NCBI GenBank assembly: GCA_013388755.1
Contig: JACAEQ010000039.1
Location: forward strand, 1 to 53,226
Reading direction: 5' to 3'
Length of the DNA: 53,226 nt
Origin: Chloroflexota bacterium
GTDB lineage: Bacteria; Chloroflexota; Chloroflexia; Chloroflexales; Roseiflexaceae
How positions within the stretch are numbered: the stretch's first letter is position 1; each line of letters begins with the position of its first letter. Made by a program: the position numbers and the translations under genes. Below are positions 1 through 9,012 of the stretch, in pieces. The notes beneath the pieces were generated by a model that made no database searches, was not told where the DNA came from, and was given only the letters and a program-made list of their open reading frames with translations.

Positions 1-47
1 CCCGCCCCGGGGGGGGGGGGGCCGGGGTGGGGGCGACGAGCTTCTTC
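1..47. repeat. GC-rich repeat at the window edge with poly-G run
   Basis: The first bases are C/G only, with an unbroken run of 13 or more G. Bases 20-47, read on the minus strand, match bases 52813-52840 with one mismatch in 28. The same dispersed repeat is therefore present at both ends of the window in opposite orientation. A poly-G run inside a repeat at base 1 is what an assembly break looks like, so I read this as a contig end; part of the G run may be a sequencing artefact. Confidence 0.6.
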
Positions 48-121
48 GCTACCGAAGGCAAGATGATGCGGTTCTGCACGTCGTTGGCGAGACGACCGCG
101 TTGCTCCTGGACATGATTTGA
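2..121 (+). other. possible C-terminal end of an upstream gene
   Basis: An open frame runs from the window edge to a TGA at 119-121. Its last ~29 codons read as ordinary protein, ending ...ALLLDMI, but everything upstream is the GC repeat. The minus strand also stays open here from a GTG near 124, just behind a TATAAT (129-134), giving a peptide that begins SNHVQEQRGRL. I cannot decide between them and recognise neither. Confidence 0.2.
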
Positions 122-146
122 CACTGAGATTATACCATGCTATACT
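118..146 (+). promoter_or_regulatory. promoter P1 of the ABC importer operon
   Basis: TTGACA at 118-123, a 17-base spacer and TATACT at 141-146 form a near-consensus sigma70 promoter. Transcription would start near 153, giving a leader of about 235 bases before the first ATG at 389. A LacI-type palindrome at 158-171 lies directly over the start region, a classic repressor position. Confidence 0.7.
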
Positions 147-157
147 CCAAATGCAAC

Positions 158-171
158 TGAAAACGCTTTCC
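158..171. promoter_or_regulatory. LacI-family-type operator O1
   Basis: TGAAAACGCTTTCC is a near-palindrome around a central CG and fits the general LacI/CcpA-type operator pattern. It begins about five bases after the predicted P1 start. A second such site lies 109 bases downstream (267-280), which would suit cooperative binding or looping. No LacI-family regulator gene is in the window. Confidence 0.55.
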
Positions 172-266
172 CATATTCAGTGGAAGTACCGGTCTGCCAC
201 CTACCGAAATGCTTGATCTGCGAAGATCTCGTGTATTATAGGGGATCTGTGCGCCGGGTCCGCTCC

Positions 267-280
267 TGAAAGCGCTATCC
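267..280. promoter_or_regulatory. LacI-family-type operator O2
   Basis: TGAAAGCGCTATCC has the same core as O1 (GAAA, CG centre, T-rich right half) and lies about 20 bases upstream of the P2 -35 box. Confidence 0.5.
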
Positions 281-283
281 GTT

Positions 284-298
284 GCAGGTAGTACCTGC
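284..298. promoter_or_regulatory. perfect 15-bp palindrome before P2
   Basis: GCAGGTAGTACCTGC is a perfect inverted repeat around one central G. It ends two bases before the P2 -35 hexamer. Its sequence differs from the LacI-type sites, so it may bind a second regulator, or form a small hairpin in the P1 transcript. Confidence 0.45.
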
Positions 299-300
299 GC

Positions 301-329
301 TTGACAAGTGCTACCGGCGCGACTATCCT
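301..329 (+). promoter_or_regulatory. promoter P2 of the ABC importer operon
   Basis: TTGACA at 301-306, a 17-base spacer and TATCCT at 324-329. Transcription would start near 336, about 50 bases before the ATG at 389. With P1 this gives two tandem promoters, with operator-like palindromes placed at both. Confidence 0.6.
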
Positions 330-388
330 TACACTGTCTCATCACAGCCGAGCAATCACCACCTGCATGAAGCACGGTGAGGTCAACG

Positions 389-1438
389 ATGACTGAGCGC
401 CCAGGCGACGATCAGATCCTCCTCGATGTTCGTGGCCTCAAGAAGCACTTCCCCATCAAGCGCGGATGGTTCTCGCGCACGGTTGGTTATGTCAAAGCGG
501 TTGACGGTGTCAGCTTTTTTGTACGCGAAGGCGAGACGCTCGGGCTCGTCGGCGAGAGTGGTTGCGGCAAGACGACGACCGGTCGCGTGGTGCTGCGCGC
601 GATGGCACCCACCGAAGGCGAGATCTGGTTCAACGACCGTGACCAGGGGCGGGTAAACATCCCCGAAGTCGACGCCAGTTCGCTCAAGCGGCTCCGCCGC
701 AATATGCAGATGATCTTTCAGGACCCGTACTCCTCGCTCAACCCGAGAATGACGTTGCTGGAGATCGTCGGTGAGCCGTTGCTGGTACACGGTGTGGCGA
801 AGGGCAGCGAACTGAAGGACCGGGTTGCGGAGTTGCTGAAGGTTGTCGGTTTACGCACCGAGTATCTGAACCGTTACCCGCACGCCTTTTCCGGGGGTCA
901 ACGCCAGCGGATCGGCATTGCACGCGCGCTGGCGCTCAACCCGCAACTGATCGTTTGCGACGAGCCGGTCTCGGCGCTCGACGTATCGATTCAGGCTCAG
1001 ATTCTGAATCTCCTCCAGGACCTTCAACAACAATTTCGCCTCACGTATCTCTTTGTCGCGCACGACCTGAGTGTGGTCGAGCACATTAGCGATCGTATCG
1101 CGGTCATGTATGTCGGCAAACTGGTGGAGAGTGCGCCGACGAAGCAACTCTACACGACGCCGCGCCACCCATACACCGAGGCATTGCTGTCGGCGGTGCC
1201 CAGGCCTGACCCGCGCCGGCGTACCGAGCCGATCGTATTGCAGGGCGAAGTGGCCGATCCGGCCAATCCGCCGTCAGGGTGCTATTTTCACCCGCGCTGC
1301 CGCTACGCGATTGACCGCTGCGCCAGCGAGTCGCCGGAGTTGCGCGAAATCGCGCCCGATCATTTCGTCAGTTGTCACCGGGCCGAAGAGTTAACGCTAC
1401 AGGGTGTCGTTGCGCCCACGCAGGCAATGGCCGGTTGA
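389..1438 (+). CDS. oligopeptide/oligosaccharide ABC transporter ATP-binding protein (OppF/DppF type)
   Basis: This 349-residue cytoplasmic ATPase would power import through the two permeases encoded downstream. Walker A (GESGCGKTT) is at residues 55-63, the signature SGGQ at 168-171 and Walker B CDEP with D191-E192. The C-terminal extension carries the Opp/Dpp motif GCYFHPRC. I chose ATG 389 because GGTGAGG (376-382) is a good ribosome binding site for it; an in-frame GTG at 377 overlaps that site. It is the first gene of the operon. Placing OppF first and OppD last is an unusual split. The family carries peptides but in many Chloroflexota and Thermotogae also oligosaccharides; the neighbours favour sugars. 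Confidence 0.93.
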   Translation: MTERPGDDQILLDVRGLKKHFPIKRGWFSRTVGYVKAVDGVSFFVREGETLGLVGESGCGKTTTGRVVLRAMAPTEGEIWFNDRDQGRVNIPEVDASSLKRLRRNMQMIFQDPYSSLNPRMTLLEIVGEPLLVHGVAKGSELKDRVAELLKVVGLRTEYLNRYPHAFSGGQRQRIGIARALALNPQLIVCDEPVSALDVSIQAQILNLLQDLQQQFRLTYLFVAHDLSVVEHISDRIAVMYVGKLVESAPTKQLYTTPRHPYTEALLSAVPRPDPRRRTEPIVLQGEVADPANPPSGCYFHPRCRYAIDRCASESPELREIAPDHFVSCHRAEELTLQGVVAPTQAMAG

Positions 1439-1612
1439 TGGTCATTGTTGCGCGAAGTTCTTCGGCTGCTTCTTCAGCAGGCACAGGGCGCGTTGTTGTA
1501 TCGAAAGGAGGCGACCCGACCACTACATACGCACGGTTCTGGTCGAACAGACGGACTCTCCATCCTACCGGCCCATCTGATGTGCAGTGATGCACCCGCG
1601 AGTGAGGCAACC

Positions 1613-3682
1613 ATGAGTCAAGACTCCAGGCGATTGATCAGCCGCCGTAGTTTCCTACGGCTCTCCGCGGCGATCGGTGCGGGCGCCGGCCTGGCAGCCT
1701 GTGGCGGAACTCCCGCTGCGCCGGCAGCACCAACCGCTGCGCCGGCAGCACCAACCACTGCGCCGGCGCCAACCACGGCCCCCGTCGCTACCGCCGCGCC
1801 TGCTCAGGCCGCAACCGCCGTCCCGGTGACGGTATCGAAATTCAACGAAGCGCCCATGCTGGCCGACCTGGTGAAAGCCGGTAGCCTGCCGCCGGTCGAA
1901 GAGCGCTTGCCGAAGAACCCGGTGGTGCTCGATAGTCTTGATGGCATCGGCAAGTATGGCGGCACCATCCGTCGCGGCCATCGTGGCTTCGCCGACCGCT
2001 GGGGCCCGACCAAGATCCAGAACGAAGGTCTGACCTGGTATAACCCCGATCTCAGTGTGCGCGCCAATATCATCGAGTCGTGGGAAGTGAACGACGATGC
2101 GACCCGGTGGACATTCAAACTGCGCGAAGGAATGAAGTGGTCGGACGGCTCGGATTTCACCACCGACGACTGGAAGTGGTGGTACGAGCATGTGCTGCTC
2201 AACAAGACGCTGAACCCGACACCGCCGGGAAACTGGTCAACCGGCACGCCACGCGTCCCGATGCAGGCCGAGTTCCCGGATCGCTACACCGCGGTCTTTA
2301 CCTTTCAGGATCCAAAGCCGCTGTTTGCATACAACGTGACCCGCACCATGGGTGCCACGAACGATGGTCCGTTTACACCCGCCGAGTTTATGAAGCAGTT
2401 CCATGAGGACTTTGCGGATGCGGCTGAACTCGACACCAAAGTGAAGGCAGCCGGGTACGAAACGTGGAACCAGCTCTTTACCGAAAGCAACTACTGGTAC
2501 ACCCTCGGGCGACCCACACTCGGGCCGTGGCTGCCGACCAACGAACTTAAAGAAGAGCTGTTCGTCATGGAACGCAACCCCTACTTCTGGCAGGTCGACT
2601 CCGAGGGCAATCAATTGCCCTACATTGACAAAATTACCCACCGCCTGTTCGAGGCGCCCGATGCATTCAATACGCGTATCATTGCCGGCGAGGTTGATTT
2701 CCAGGCACGTCACGTCAACATCGGCGACTTTACGCTGTTCAAGGAGAATGAGAGCCGGGGCGATTACCAGGTGGTGCTCGGCGTGAGCGCGAACCATACT
2801 GCGTTTCAGCCGAACCAGACGACGAAAGAGCCGAAGCTGCGCGAATTCTTCCAGAACCGCGATGTGCGTATCGCGCTCTCACTGGCGATTAACCGCGCAG
2901 AAATCAACGACCTGGTGTACAACGGCACGGCGGTTCCGCGCCAGTACAGCCCGCTGCGCGCATCGCCGCAGTACTATGAGAAGCTGTCGAACGCCTATAT
3001 CGAGTACGATCCGGCGCGCGCCAATGAACTGCTCGACGCCGCCGGCTACGACAAGAAGGGCGCGGACGGGTTCCGGCTCTGGAAGGACGGCAGCGGCCCG
3101 ATCAGTTTCATCATCGTCGGCACCGCTGCGGCGGGATCGCCCGATGAAGACGCGGTTCAGACGATGATCAAGTACTTTGCCGATGTCGGTATCAAGGCAA
3201 CGTACCAGGCGCTGGAGCGCGCGCTCTATACCGAACGCTTCAACGCCAATGAGATCGAAGGTGCCTTCTGGGGTGGCGACCGCACGGTGCTGCCAATTGT
3301 GGCGCCCTGGATCTTCCTCGGCAGTATGGTCGATCGGCCGTGGGCGGCCGCCTGGGGCCTGTATTACAACGATCCGACCAATCCAAACGCCGAAGAGCCG
3401 CCCGAAGGTCACTACATCCGCAAGATCTGGGACATTATGACCCAGGTGGATGCCGAGCCGGATGAAGCCAAACGAAACGCCCTGTTCCGCCAGATCCTTG
3501 ATATCTGGGCCGAGGAACTGCCGATGATCGGTATCCTTGGCGAATTGCCGTCACCGACCATTGTCAAGAACGGCTTCAAGGGATTCCGCGGCGGCTTCCC
3601 GAACGATGACACCACTGAGGACGAGAACCTGCTCAATACGCAGACGTACTACTGGGACGATCCGGCGAAACACACGAGTTAG
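1613..3682 (+). CDS. ABC transporter substrate-binding lipoprotein (family 5, Opp/Dpp type)
   Basis: The 689-residue extracytoplasmic solute receptor of the importer. The N-terminus has a twin-arginine motif (SRRSFLRL, R11-R12) and a lipobox LAAC with C30, so it is probably exported folded and lipid-anchored. Residues ~33-75 are an Ala/Pro/Thr linker with repeated units. The rest is a SBP_bac_5 domain, longer than the usual ~500-550 residues, as in sugar-binding members of the class. ATG 1613 follows AGTGAGG by five bases and gives a sensible signal peptide; the open frame extends upstream to 1445 without one. A strong hairpin follows the gene (3691-3731). Confidence 0.93.
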   Translation: MSQDSRRLISRRSFLRLSAAIGAGAGLAACGGTPAAPAAPTAAPAAPTTAPAPTTAPVATAAPAQAATAVPVTVSKFNEAPMLADLVKAGSLPPVEERLPKNPVVLDSLDGIGKYGGTIRRGHRGFADRWGPTKIQNEGLTWYNPDLSVRANIIESWEVNDDATRWTFKLREGMKWSDGSDFTTDDWKWWYEHVLLNKTLNPTPPGNWSTGTPRVPMQAEFPDRYTAVFTFQDPKPLFAYNVTRTMGATNDGPFTPAEFMKQFHEDFADAAELDTKVKAAGYETWNQLFTESNYWYTLGRPTLGPWLPTNELKEELFVMERNPYFWQVDSEGNQLPYIDKITHRLFEAPDAFNTRIIAGEVDFQARHVNIGDFTLFKENESRGDYQVVLGVSANHTAFQPNQTTKEPKLREFFQNRDVRIALSLAINRAEINDLVYNGTAVPRQYSPLRASPQYYEKLSNAYIEYDPARANELLDAAGYDKKGADGFRLWKDGSGPISFIIVGTAAAGSPDEDAVQTMIKYFADVGIKATYQALERALYTERFNANEIEGAFWGGDRTVLPIVAPWIFLGSMVDRPWAAAWGLYYNDPTNPNAEEPPEGHYIRKIWDIMTQVDAEPDEAKRNALFRQILDIWAEELPMIGILGELPSPTIVKNGFKGFRGGFPNDDTTEDENLLNTQTYYWDDPAKHTS

Positions 3683-3690
3683 GGGGGTCA

Positions 3691-3731
3691 GGGGTTGAAC
3701 GTTGCACGTCGAACGTTGAACGTTCAACCCC
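3691..3731. repeat. heptamer array forming a perfect intra-operon hairpin
   Basis: The spacer consists of seven-base units of the type TGAACGT. Its ends form a perfect 13-bp stem: GGGGTTGAACGTT (3691-3703) pairs with 3719-3731. There is no T tract. A stem here, between the binding-protein gene and the permease genes, would protect the upstream mRNA and help make more binding protein than membrane subunits. Confidence 0.65.
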
Positions 3732-3750
3732 ATACACTGAGAGAACCGCC

Positions 3751-4740
3751 ATGATCCAGTATATTGCGCGTCGTATATTGCTCATGATCCCGACGCTGTT
3801 TGTTATTTCATTGATCTCATTTGCCATTATTCAGCTCCCGCCGGGTGACTTCCTTACCTCATATGTTGCACAACTGCGCACTCAGGGCGAGAGTATCGAT
3901 GCCGCGCAGATTGAAGCACTTGAGGAGCAGTACGGCCTCAACCAGCCGATCTATGTCCAGTACTGGAAGTGGATCAGCGGCATTCTCTTGCGCGGTGACT
4001 GGGGACGATCATTTGAATGGGGCAGGCCAGTCGGCGAGTTGATCTGGGATCGGATCGGGCTCACCATGATGATCTCCTTACTGACGATCCTCTTGAGCTG
4101 GGCGATCGCCATCCCGGCTGGAGTCTATGCTGCGACGCATCAATATTCATTCGCAGACTACCTGATGAGTTTCATCAGTTTCTTTGGACTGGGTACGCCG
4201 AGTTTTCTGGTGGCCCTGATTGCGCTCTGGGTCGGACTGGCGGTGTTTGGCGTCAATATTAGCGGCCTCTATTCCGAGCGATTTATCAACGAACCGTGGA
4301 GCACAGCGAAAGTGCTGGATATGCTGTCGCGTATCTGGCTGCCGATCGTCGTGTTGGCGATTGATAATACCGCCAGCGTAATCCGTACCCTGCGGGCAAA
4401 TTTGCTCGACGAATTGAGTAAGCCATATGTTGAAACCGCGCGTGCCAAGGGAGTACGCGAGACGGCGCTGATCTGGAAGTACCCGGTGCGTGTGGCGCTC
4501 AACCCGTTCTTCAGCACGGTCGGCTGGACACTTGCCGCGCTGGTCTCCGGTGAGACGCTGGTGTCGGTTGTATTAAGCTATCAGACCAGCGGGCCATTGT
4601 TGCTACGCGCATTGACCTCGCAGGATATGTACCTGGCCGGAAGTTTCATTCTGCTACTCAGCACACTGACCGTCATCGGCACCTTGCTTTCGGACATTCT
4701 GCTGGCGTGGGTCGACCCGCGCATCCGCCTGGAGGGGTAA
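3751..4740 (+). CDS. ABC transporter permease (OppB/DppB type)
   Basis: A 329-residue inner-membrane permease of the BPD_transp_1 family, normal in length for DppB. It starts RRILLMIPTLFVISLISF, the usual first membrane helix, and has about six hydrophobic segments. The cytoplasmic EAA loop that docks the ATPases is visible as ETARAKGVRETALIWKY. It lies downstream of the binding protein and three bases upstream of the DppC-type partner, so the two are translated together. Confidence 0.93.
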   Translation: MIQYIARRILLMIPTLFVISLISFAIIQLPPGDFLTSYVAQLRTQGESIDAAQIEALEEQYGLNQPIYVQYWKWISGILLRGDWGRSFEWGRPVGELIWDRIGLTMMISLLTILLSWAIAIPAGVYAATHQYSFADYLMSFISFFGLGTPSFLVALIALWVGLAVFGVNISGLYSERFINEPWSTAKVLDMLSRIWLPIVVLAIDNTASVIRTLRANLLDELSKPYVETARAKGVRETALIWKYPVRVALNPFFSTVGWTLAALVSGETLVSVVLSYQTSGPLLLRALTSQDMYLAGSFILLLSTLTVIGTLLSDILLAWVDPRIRLEG

Positions 4741-4743
4741 GCC

Positions 4744-5907
4744 ATGGCGACCGAAGGTGGCATCGAGCGCTCACGTGCCGCACAGGCCGAAGAGAACATC
4801 ACCGACTCACGCGCGGAACAGATCTATGTCGCTCCGCAATGGCTGCTGATGTGGTGGAAGTTCCGCAAGCATCGCATGGCGATGGTCAGCGGGGTCGTGC
4901 TGATCGTCTTCTACTTTGCGGCAATCTTCTGCGAGTTCGTCGCACCCTACGACCCGGAGAGCTTCTCGACAAGCTACACGCTGGCGCCGCCGTCGCGGAT
5001 ACATTTCTTCGATACCGAGGGTAATCTGCGCGGGCCATTTGTGTATGGTATGAAGCGCGAACGCGACCCGGTGACGCTGCGCCCGATCTTTGTCGAAGAT
5101 ACCAGCGTCATGCATCCAATCCGGCTCTTCTCGCCGGGGCAGCCGTATCGCCTCTGGGGCGTGTTTGAGTCAAACATCCGGCTGTTCGGCATTGATGCGC
5201 CGATTACGGAGCACGCGTTCTTCCTGCTGGGCGCGGATCGCCTCGGGCGCGACCTGTTCTCGCGCATTGTCTACGGCGCGCGGCTCTCGCTCTCGATCGG
5301 GCTGGTGGGCGTCTTCTTGAGCCTGATCTTCGGCGTCGTTCTGGGCGGTATTTCCGGCTACTATGGCGGCGTCGCCGATAATATCATTCAGCGCGTGATC
5401 GAGTTCATCCGTTCAATCCCCGCCATTCCGCTCTGGATGGGGTTGAGCGCCGCGCTGCCGCCGAACTGGCCAGTGGTCTGGGTTTACTTTGGCATTACGG
5501 TCATTCTCTCGCTGATTGGCTGGACGGGCCTGGCGCGTGTGGTGCGCGGGCGCTTCCTGGCGCTGCGCGAGGAGGATTTCGTGCTGGCGGCGCGCCTTGT
5601 CGGTTCGAGCGAGATGCGTATCATCCTGCGCCACATGGTGCCGTCGTTCCTCAGTTACATCATCGCGACGCTGACCCTCGCGGTGCCGGGCATGATTCTC
5701 GCCGAAACCGGCTTGAGCTTCATCGGCCTGGGGTTGCGCGCGCCGGCGATCAGTTGGGGCGTGTTGCTCCAGGAAGCGCAAAACCTGCGCTCGGTGGCGC
5801 TGGCGCCCTGGGTGCTGATGCCTGGTCTGGCGGTGGTGCTCTCAATCCTGAGTTTTAACTTTCTCGGCGACGGCCTGCGCGATGCAGCGGATCCGTATTC
5901 GCGGTAA
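4744..5907 (+). CDS. ABC transporter permease (OppC/DppC type)
   Basis: The second inner-membrane permease, 387 residues. GGAGGGG a few bases upstream, at the very end of the preceding gene, is the ribosome binding site. The EAA loop reads LAARLVGSSEMRIILRHMVP. It is longer than a typical DppC (~300 residues), because about 100 residues lie between the first helix (~40-65) and the helical core that begins near residue 180. This outside loop includes YGMKRERDPVTLRP and may contact the large binding protein. Confidence 0.92.
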   Translation: MATEGGIERSRAAQAEENITDSRAEQIYVAPQWLLMWWKFRKHRMAMVSGVVLIVFYFAAIFCEFVAPYDPESFSTSYTLAPPSRIHFFDTEGNLRGPFVYGMKRERDPVTLRPIFVEDTSVMHPIRLFSPGQPYRLWGVFESNIRLFGIDAPITEHAFFLLGADRLGRDLFSRIVYGARLSLSIGLVGVFLSLIFGVVLGGISGYYGGVADNIIQRVIEFIRSIPAIPLWMGLSAALPPNWPVVWVYFGITVILSLIGWTGLARVVRGRFLALREEDFVLAARLVGSSEMRIILRHMVPSFLSYIIATLTLAVPGMILAETGLSFIGLGLRAPAISWGVLLQEAQNLRSVALAPWVLMPGLAVVLSILSFNFLGDGLRDAADPYSR

Positions 5908-5950
5908 ACGTGGAGACGTGGGGACGTGGAACGTGGAACGTGGAACGAGG
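5908..5950 (+). repeat. ACGTGGA tandem array running into a ribosome binding site
   Basis: Directly after the TAA of the permease come ACGTGGAG, ACGTGGGG, then three exact ACGTGGA units (5924-5944) and ACGAGG. The last degenerate unit supplies the GAGG ribosome binding site for the ATG at 5956. Confidence 0.7.
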
Positions 5951-5955
5951 TTAGC

Positions 5956-7032
5956 ATGATCGACACGCGACCGCCGCTGATCGAGGTCGAAGATCTCAAA
6001 ACATATTTCTATCTTGATGAGGGTGTGGTACGCGCGGTGGATGGCGTGAGCTTCACCATCCGGCGTGGCCAGACGGTTGGCGTCGTGGGTGAGAGCGGTT
6101 GCGGGAAGTCGATCACTGCGCGCTCGATTATGCAGATCGTGCGCCCACCCGGCCGGATCGTCAGCGGATCGATCCGGCTGCACCGCGAACCTACCGCCGC
6201 AGACCGGCCAGGCGATGTGGTTGAGATCACCCGTATGGACCCGATGAGCAAGGAGATGCGGCTCATTCGCGGCGGCGAGATCTCGATGGTCTTCCAGGAA
6301 CCGATGACCTCGCTCAGCCCAGTACATACCGTCGGTAGCCAGATTATCGAGGCGATCACGCTGCATCAGCCGGTCAGCAGAGAAGATGCGCGCCGGTTGA
6401 CCATCGAGATTTTTTCAAAAGTAGGTATGCAGCAGCCGGCGCGAACCATCGATCGCTATCCACATCAGCTCTCCGGCGGTATGCGCCAGCGTGCCATGAT
6501 CGCAATGGCGCTGAGTTGCAACCCGAGCCTGTTGATCGCCGATGAACCTACCACCGCGCTCGATGTGACGACCGAAGCCCAGATTCTGCAGTTGATGCGC
6601 AATCTGCAGAAGGAACTGGGTATGGCCATTATGTTCATCACCCATAACCTGGGCGTTGTCGCCCAGATGACCGAAATCGTATTCGTGATGTACATGGGCC
6701 GCGTGGTGGAAACCGCGACCGTTGATGATCTCTTCTATGATCCAAAGCATCCCTATACGCGCCTGTTGCTGCGATCGATCCCGAAACTTGGCTCGAAAGC
6801 CGCCGGCACGGCGCCGCGACTCGAGTCGATCCGTGGAACGGTGCCGCACCCGTATGCCATCCCGAAGGGATGCCCGTTCCACCCACGCTGCGGCGATATG
6901 ATCCCCGGCGTCTGCGATGTGGTCGATCCACCACTGGTGAAGATTGGCGACAGCCAGGAAGTGCGCTGCCATCTCTACACCCCAGCAAATGCTCCAGGGT
7001 CTGGCGAGGTGATTCCGCTGACGACAACGTAG
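5956..7032 (+). CDS. oligopeptide/oligosaccharide ABC transporter ATP-binding protein (OppD/DppD type)
   Basis: The second ATPase of the importer, 358 residues. It has Walker [10 protein letters not shown], signature [15 protein letters not shown], Walker [13 protein letters not shown] and the C-terminal oligo_HPY motif [11 protein letters not shown] 5956 is preceded by GAGG at 5947-5950; an upstream GTG at 5926 lies in the repeat spacer and lacks a binding site. It would pair with the OppF-like ATPase at the head of the operon. Confidence 0.92.
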   Translation: MIDTRPPLIEVEDLKTYFYLDEGVVRAVDGVSFTIRRGQTVGVVGESGCGKSITARSIMQIVRPPGRIVSGSIRLHREPTAADRPGDVVEITRMDPMSKEMRLIRGGEISMVFQEPMTSLSPVHTVGSQIIEAITLHQPVSREDARRLTIEIFSKVGMQQPARTIDRYPHQLSGGMRQRAMIAMALSCNPSLLIADEPTTALDVTTEAQILQLMRNLQKELGMAIMFITHNLGVVAQMTEIVFVMYMGRVVETATVDDLFYDPKHPYTRLLLRSIPKLGSKAAGTAPRLESIRGTVPHPYAIPKGCPFHPRCGDMIPGVCDVVDPPLVKIGDSQEVRCHLYTPANAPGSGEVIPLTTT

Positions 7033-7102
7033 AGCGTTCAACCCGGGATTCTAAATTTTCTTTGTATTGATCAAAAAGAGTAAGGAACGAAAGGTTCTGG
7101 TT

Positions 7103-8878
7103 ATGAATGTCATGCTCCTGTTTCCCCCAAACTGGACCCCTTCGATGCCGCACCTTTCGTTACCCACACTTACTGCATTCTTGCGCGGGCATGGCGTTCA
7201 GGTGACGCAGCGTGATCTGAATATCGAGGTCTTCGACAGGGTATTGACCCGGCGCTACCTGGAAGGCGTGCTTGACCGCCTGCGGCGTGAGTACGGCTCG
7301 CGGGGCGATCGGCGGCCGGTGCGGCCGGTGACACCGCCACACGACAGCATCCTTCAGGCGTTGCGGGTCGGGCCGAAGGTTGCCGCGCGTGTCGAACGAG
7401 CCAAACAGACGATCAAGAGTGATGCATTCTTCGACGGGCCGATCGGCCTGGAGGCATTCGTCACGATCGTTGACGCGTTGCAGATCGCGTCGCTGCCCTT
7501 CTTTCCCGCGGCGCTCGAAATCGGTACCTATCGCCCCGCCAGGACCGCCGACAGTACCCAGAACATTTTGAGCGAAGTACGTGATCCGCAGTTCAATATG
7601 CTGATTGATATCTACCGGCGCACGGTGCTGGCCGACATCGAGCGCGAAAAGCCTGACGTGGTCGGGATTTCGATCCCGTCCATGGCGCAGATGGTGCCCG
7701 GGCTGACGCTGGCGGCGCTGATCAAGGACGCCGGGTTGCCCTGCCATGTGACGGTCGGCGGGCCGCATATCACCATGCTGCGCGAGCGGCTGGCACGATC
7801 CTCTGGCATATTCTCACTGATTGACAGCGCAGTGGTCTTCGATGGCGAGGTTCCGCTGTTGCAGTTGTGCCGGGCGCTCGAAGCTGGCGGTGACCTGTCG
7901 CAGGTACCGAACCTGATCTATCGCGATGGCGACGCGATCCGGGTCACGGCGCGGAAGGAGCCGGAAAAGATCGGCGCGTTACCGACACCCGATTTTGACG
8001 GGCTACCACTCGATCGCTACCTGGCGCCGCGCCTGACCCTGCCATTGATGACGGCGCGCGGTTGTTACTTTGGCAAATGCGCCTTCTGCAATGTCGGGTA
8101 TGGCGAGGCGGAGAACTTCAGCCTGATGCGCAGCGAGATGCTGGCCGGGCAAATGATCGCGCTGAAGAAGCGGTATGGCGCACAGCATATCTTCTTTGCC
8201 GACGAAGCGCTGACACCGCGCACCCTGCGCGAACTTTCGGCGATCATGCAGCGCGACGGCACCCCGGTGATGTGGGGTGGTTGTGCGCGGTTCGAGAAAC
8301 CAATCACCGGCGAACTGTTGCAACAGATGTACGATGGCGGTTGCCGCATGATCCTGTTCGGTCTCGAGAGCGCCTCCGAGGCAATTATGGATCGCATGGT
8401 CAAAGGGACGAAACTCGAGCACATGCACCGCATCCTGCGCGAAAGCAGCGATGCCGGTATCTGGAACCACACGTTTTTCTTCTTCGGCTTTCCCGGCGAA
8501 ACCCTTGATGATGCCCAGCAGACGGTCAACTTCCTCTACGAACATAAGTATCATATCCATTCAGCCGCGCTCGGCACCTTCCTGCTCGAAATCGACGCGC
8601 CGGCTCACCGTTTCCCAGAGAGCTTTGGCATCACAAAAGTGATTGACCCGCCGGAAAAGGACCTGGCGATCTATTTCGACTATGAAGTTGCTGCCGGCAT
8701 GGATGCCGCGATGGCGGAGCTGGTCGAATCGCGTTTCATGGATACGATGCCTGTCAAACCATATCCGCAGTTTTATGTCAATGACGTCTACCGCTTTCTC
8801 TATGCATGTCACCTGAGGGAGCAGGGAGTGCCGCCGCCGCCGCTCCTTGCTCTGCAGGAAACGAGTGTTCCCGGATGA
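7103..8878 (+). CDS. B12-binding-domain radical SAM protein
   Basis: A 591-residue cytoplasmic enzyme. The N-terminal half looks like a cobalamin-binding Rossmann domain (MLLFPPNWTPSMPHLSLP start; VVGISIPSMAQMVPG and TVGGPHI later), but I see no DxHxxG, so any cobalamin would bind base-off without that His ligand. The cluster motif is C321-x4-C326-x2-C329 (RGCYFGKCAFC), the spaced variant of some B12-radical SAM subfamilies, not the canonical CX3CX2C. FFFGFPGET is a typical later motif. The reaction is unknown. Its place between the importer and a GH4 enzyme suggests methylation, rearrangement or cleavage of an imported sugar or its aglycone. ATG 7103 follows an AAAGG; a TTG at 7067 is also in frame. 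Confidence 0.85.
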   Translation: MNVMLLFPPNWTPSMPHLSLPTLTAFLRGHGVQVTQRDLNIEVFDRVLTRRYLEGVLDRLRREYGSRGDRRPVRPVTPPHDSILQALRVGPKVAARVERAKQTIKSDAFFDGPIGLEAFVTIVDALQIASLPFFPAALEIGTYRPARTADSTQNILSEVRDPQFNMLIDIYRRTVLADIEREKPDVVGISIPSMAQMVPGLTLAALIKDAGLPCHVTVGGPHITMLRERLARSSGIFSLIDSAVVFDGEVPLLQLCRALEAGGDLSQVPNLIYRDGDAIRVTARKEPEKIGALPTPDFDGLPLDRYLAPRLTLPLMTARGCYFGKCAFCNVGYGEAENFSLMRSEMLAGQMIALKKRYGAQHIFFADEALTPRTLRELSAIMQRDGTPVMWGGCARFEKPITGELLQQMYDGGCRMILFGLESASEAIMDRMVKGTKLEHMHRILRESSDAGIWNHTFFFFGFPGETLDDAQQTVNFLYEHKYHIHSAALGTFLLEIDAPAHRFPESFGITKVIDPPEKDLAIYFDYEVAAGMDAAMAELVESRFMDTMPVKPYPQFYVNDVYRFLYACHLREQGVPPPPLLALQETSVPG

Positions 8879-8903
8879 AGGAGTGCTGAGGCGAATGTAC
8901 TGG

Positions 8904-8992
8904 GAATTGAGAATTGAGCATTGAGAATCTGAAACCTGGAACGCAGCACCAGGCACGCAGCACTCAGCACTCGGTACTCAGCACTCAGCACT
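8904..8992. repeat. two period-7 arrays (GAATTGA and CAGCACT units)
   Basis: Bases 8904-8932 are four GAATTGA-like units. Bases 8944-8992 are exactly seven seven-base units around CAGCACT. The complementary GAGTGCTGAG at 8881-8890 could fold onto several CAGCACT copies. The array ends just before AAGGAGG, the binding site of the next gene. Confidence 0.75.
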
Positions 8993-9012
8993 CAAGTCAA
9001 GGAGGCCTTCCC

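Noticed and set aside
7067-7102. TTG start for the radical SAM gene
   Set aside because: It would add twelve charged residues (IKKSKERKVLV) read from the binding-site region; ATG 7103 fits the family start better.
8904-8992. CRISPR array
   Set aside because: The units are seven bases long without spacers; it is a simple tandem array. No cas genes are present.
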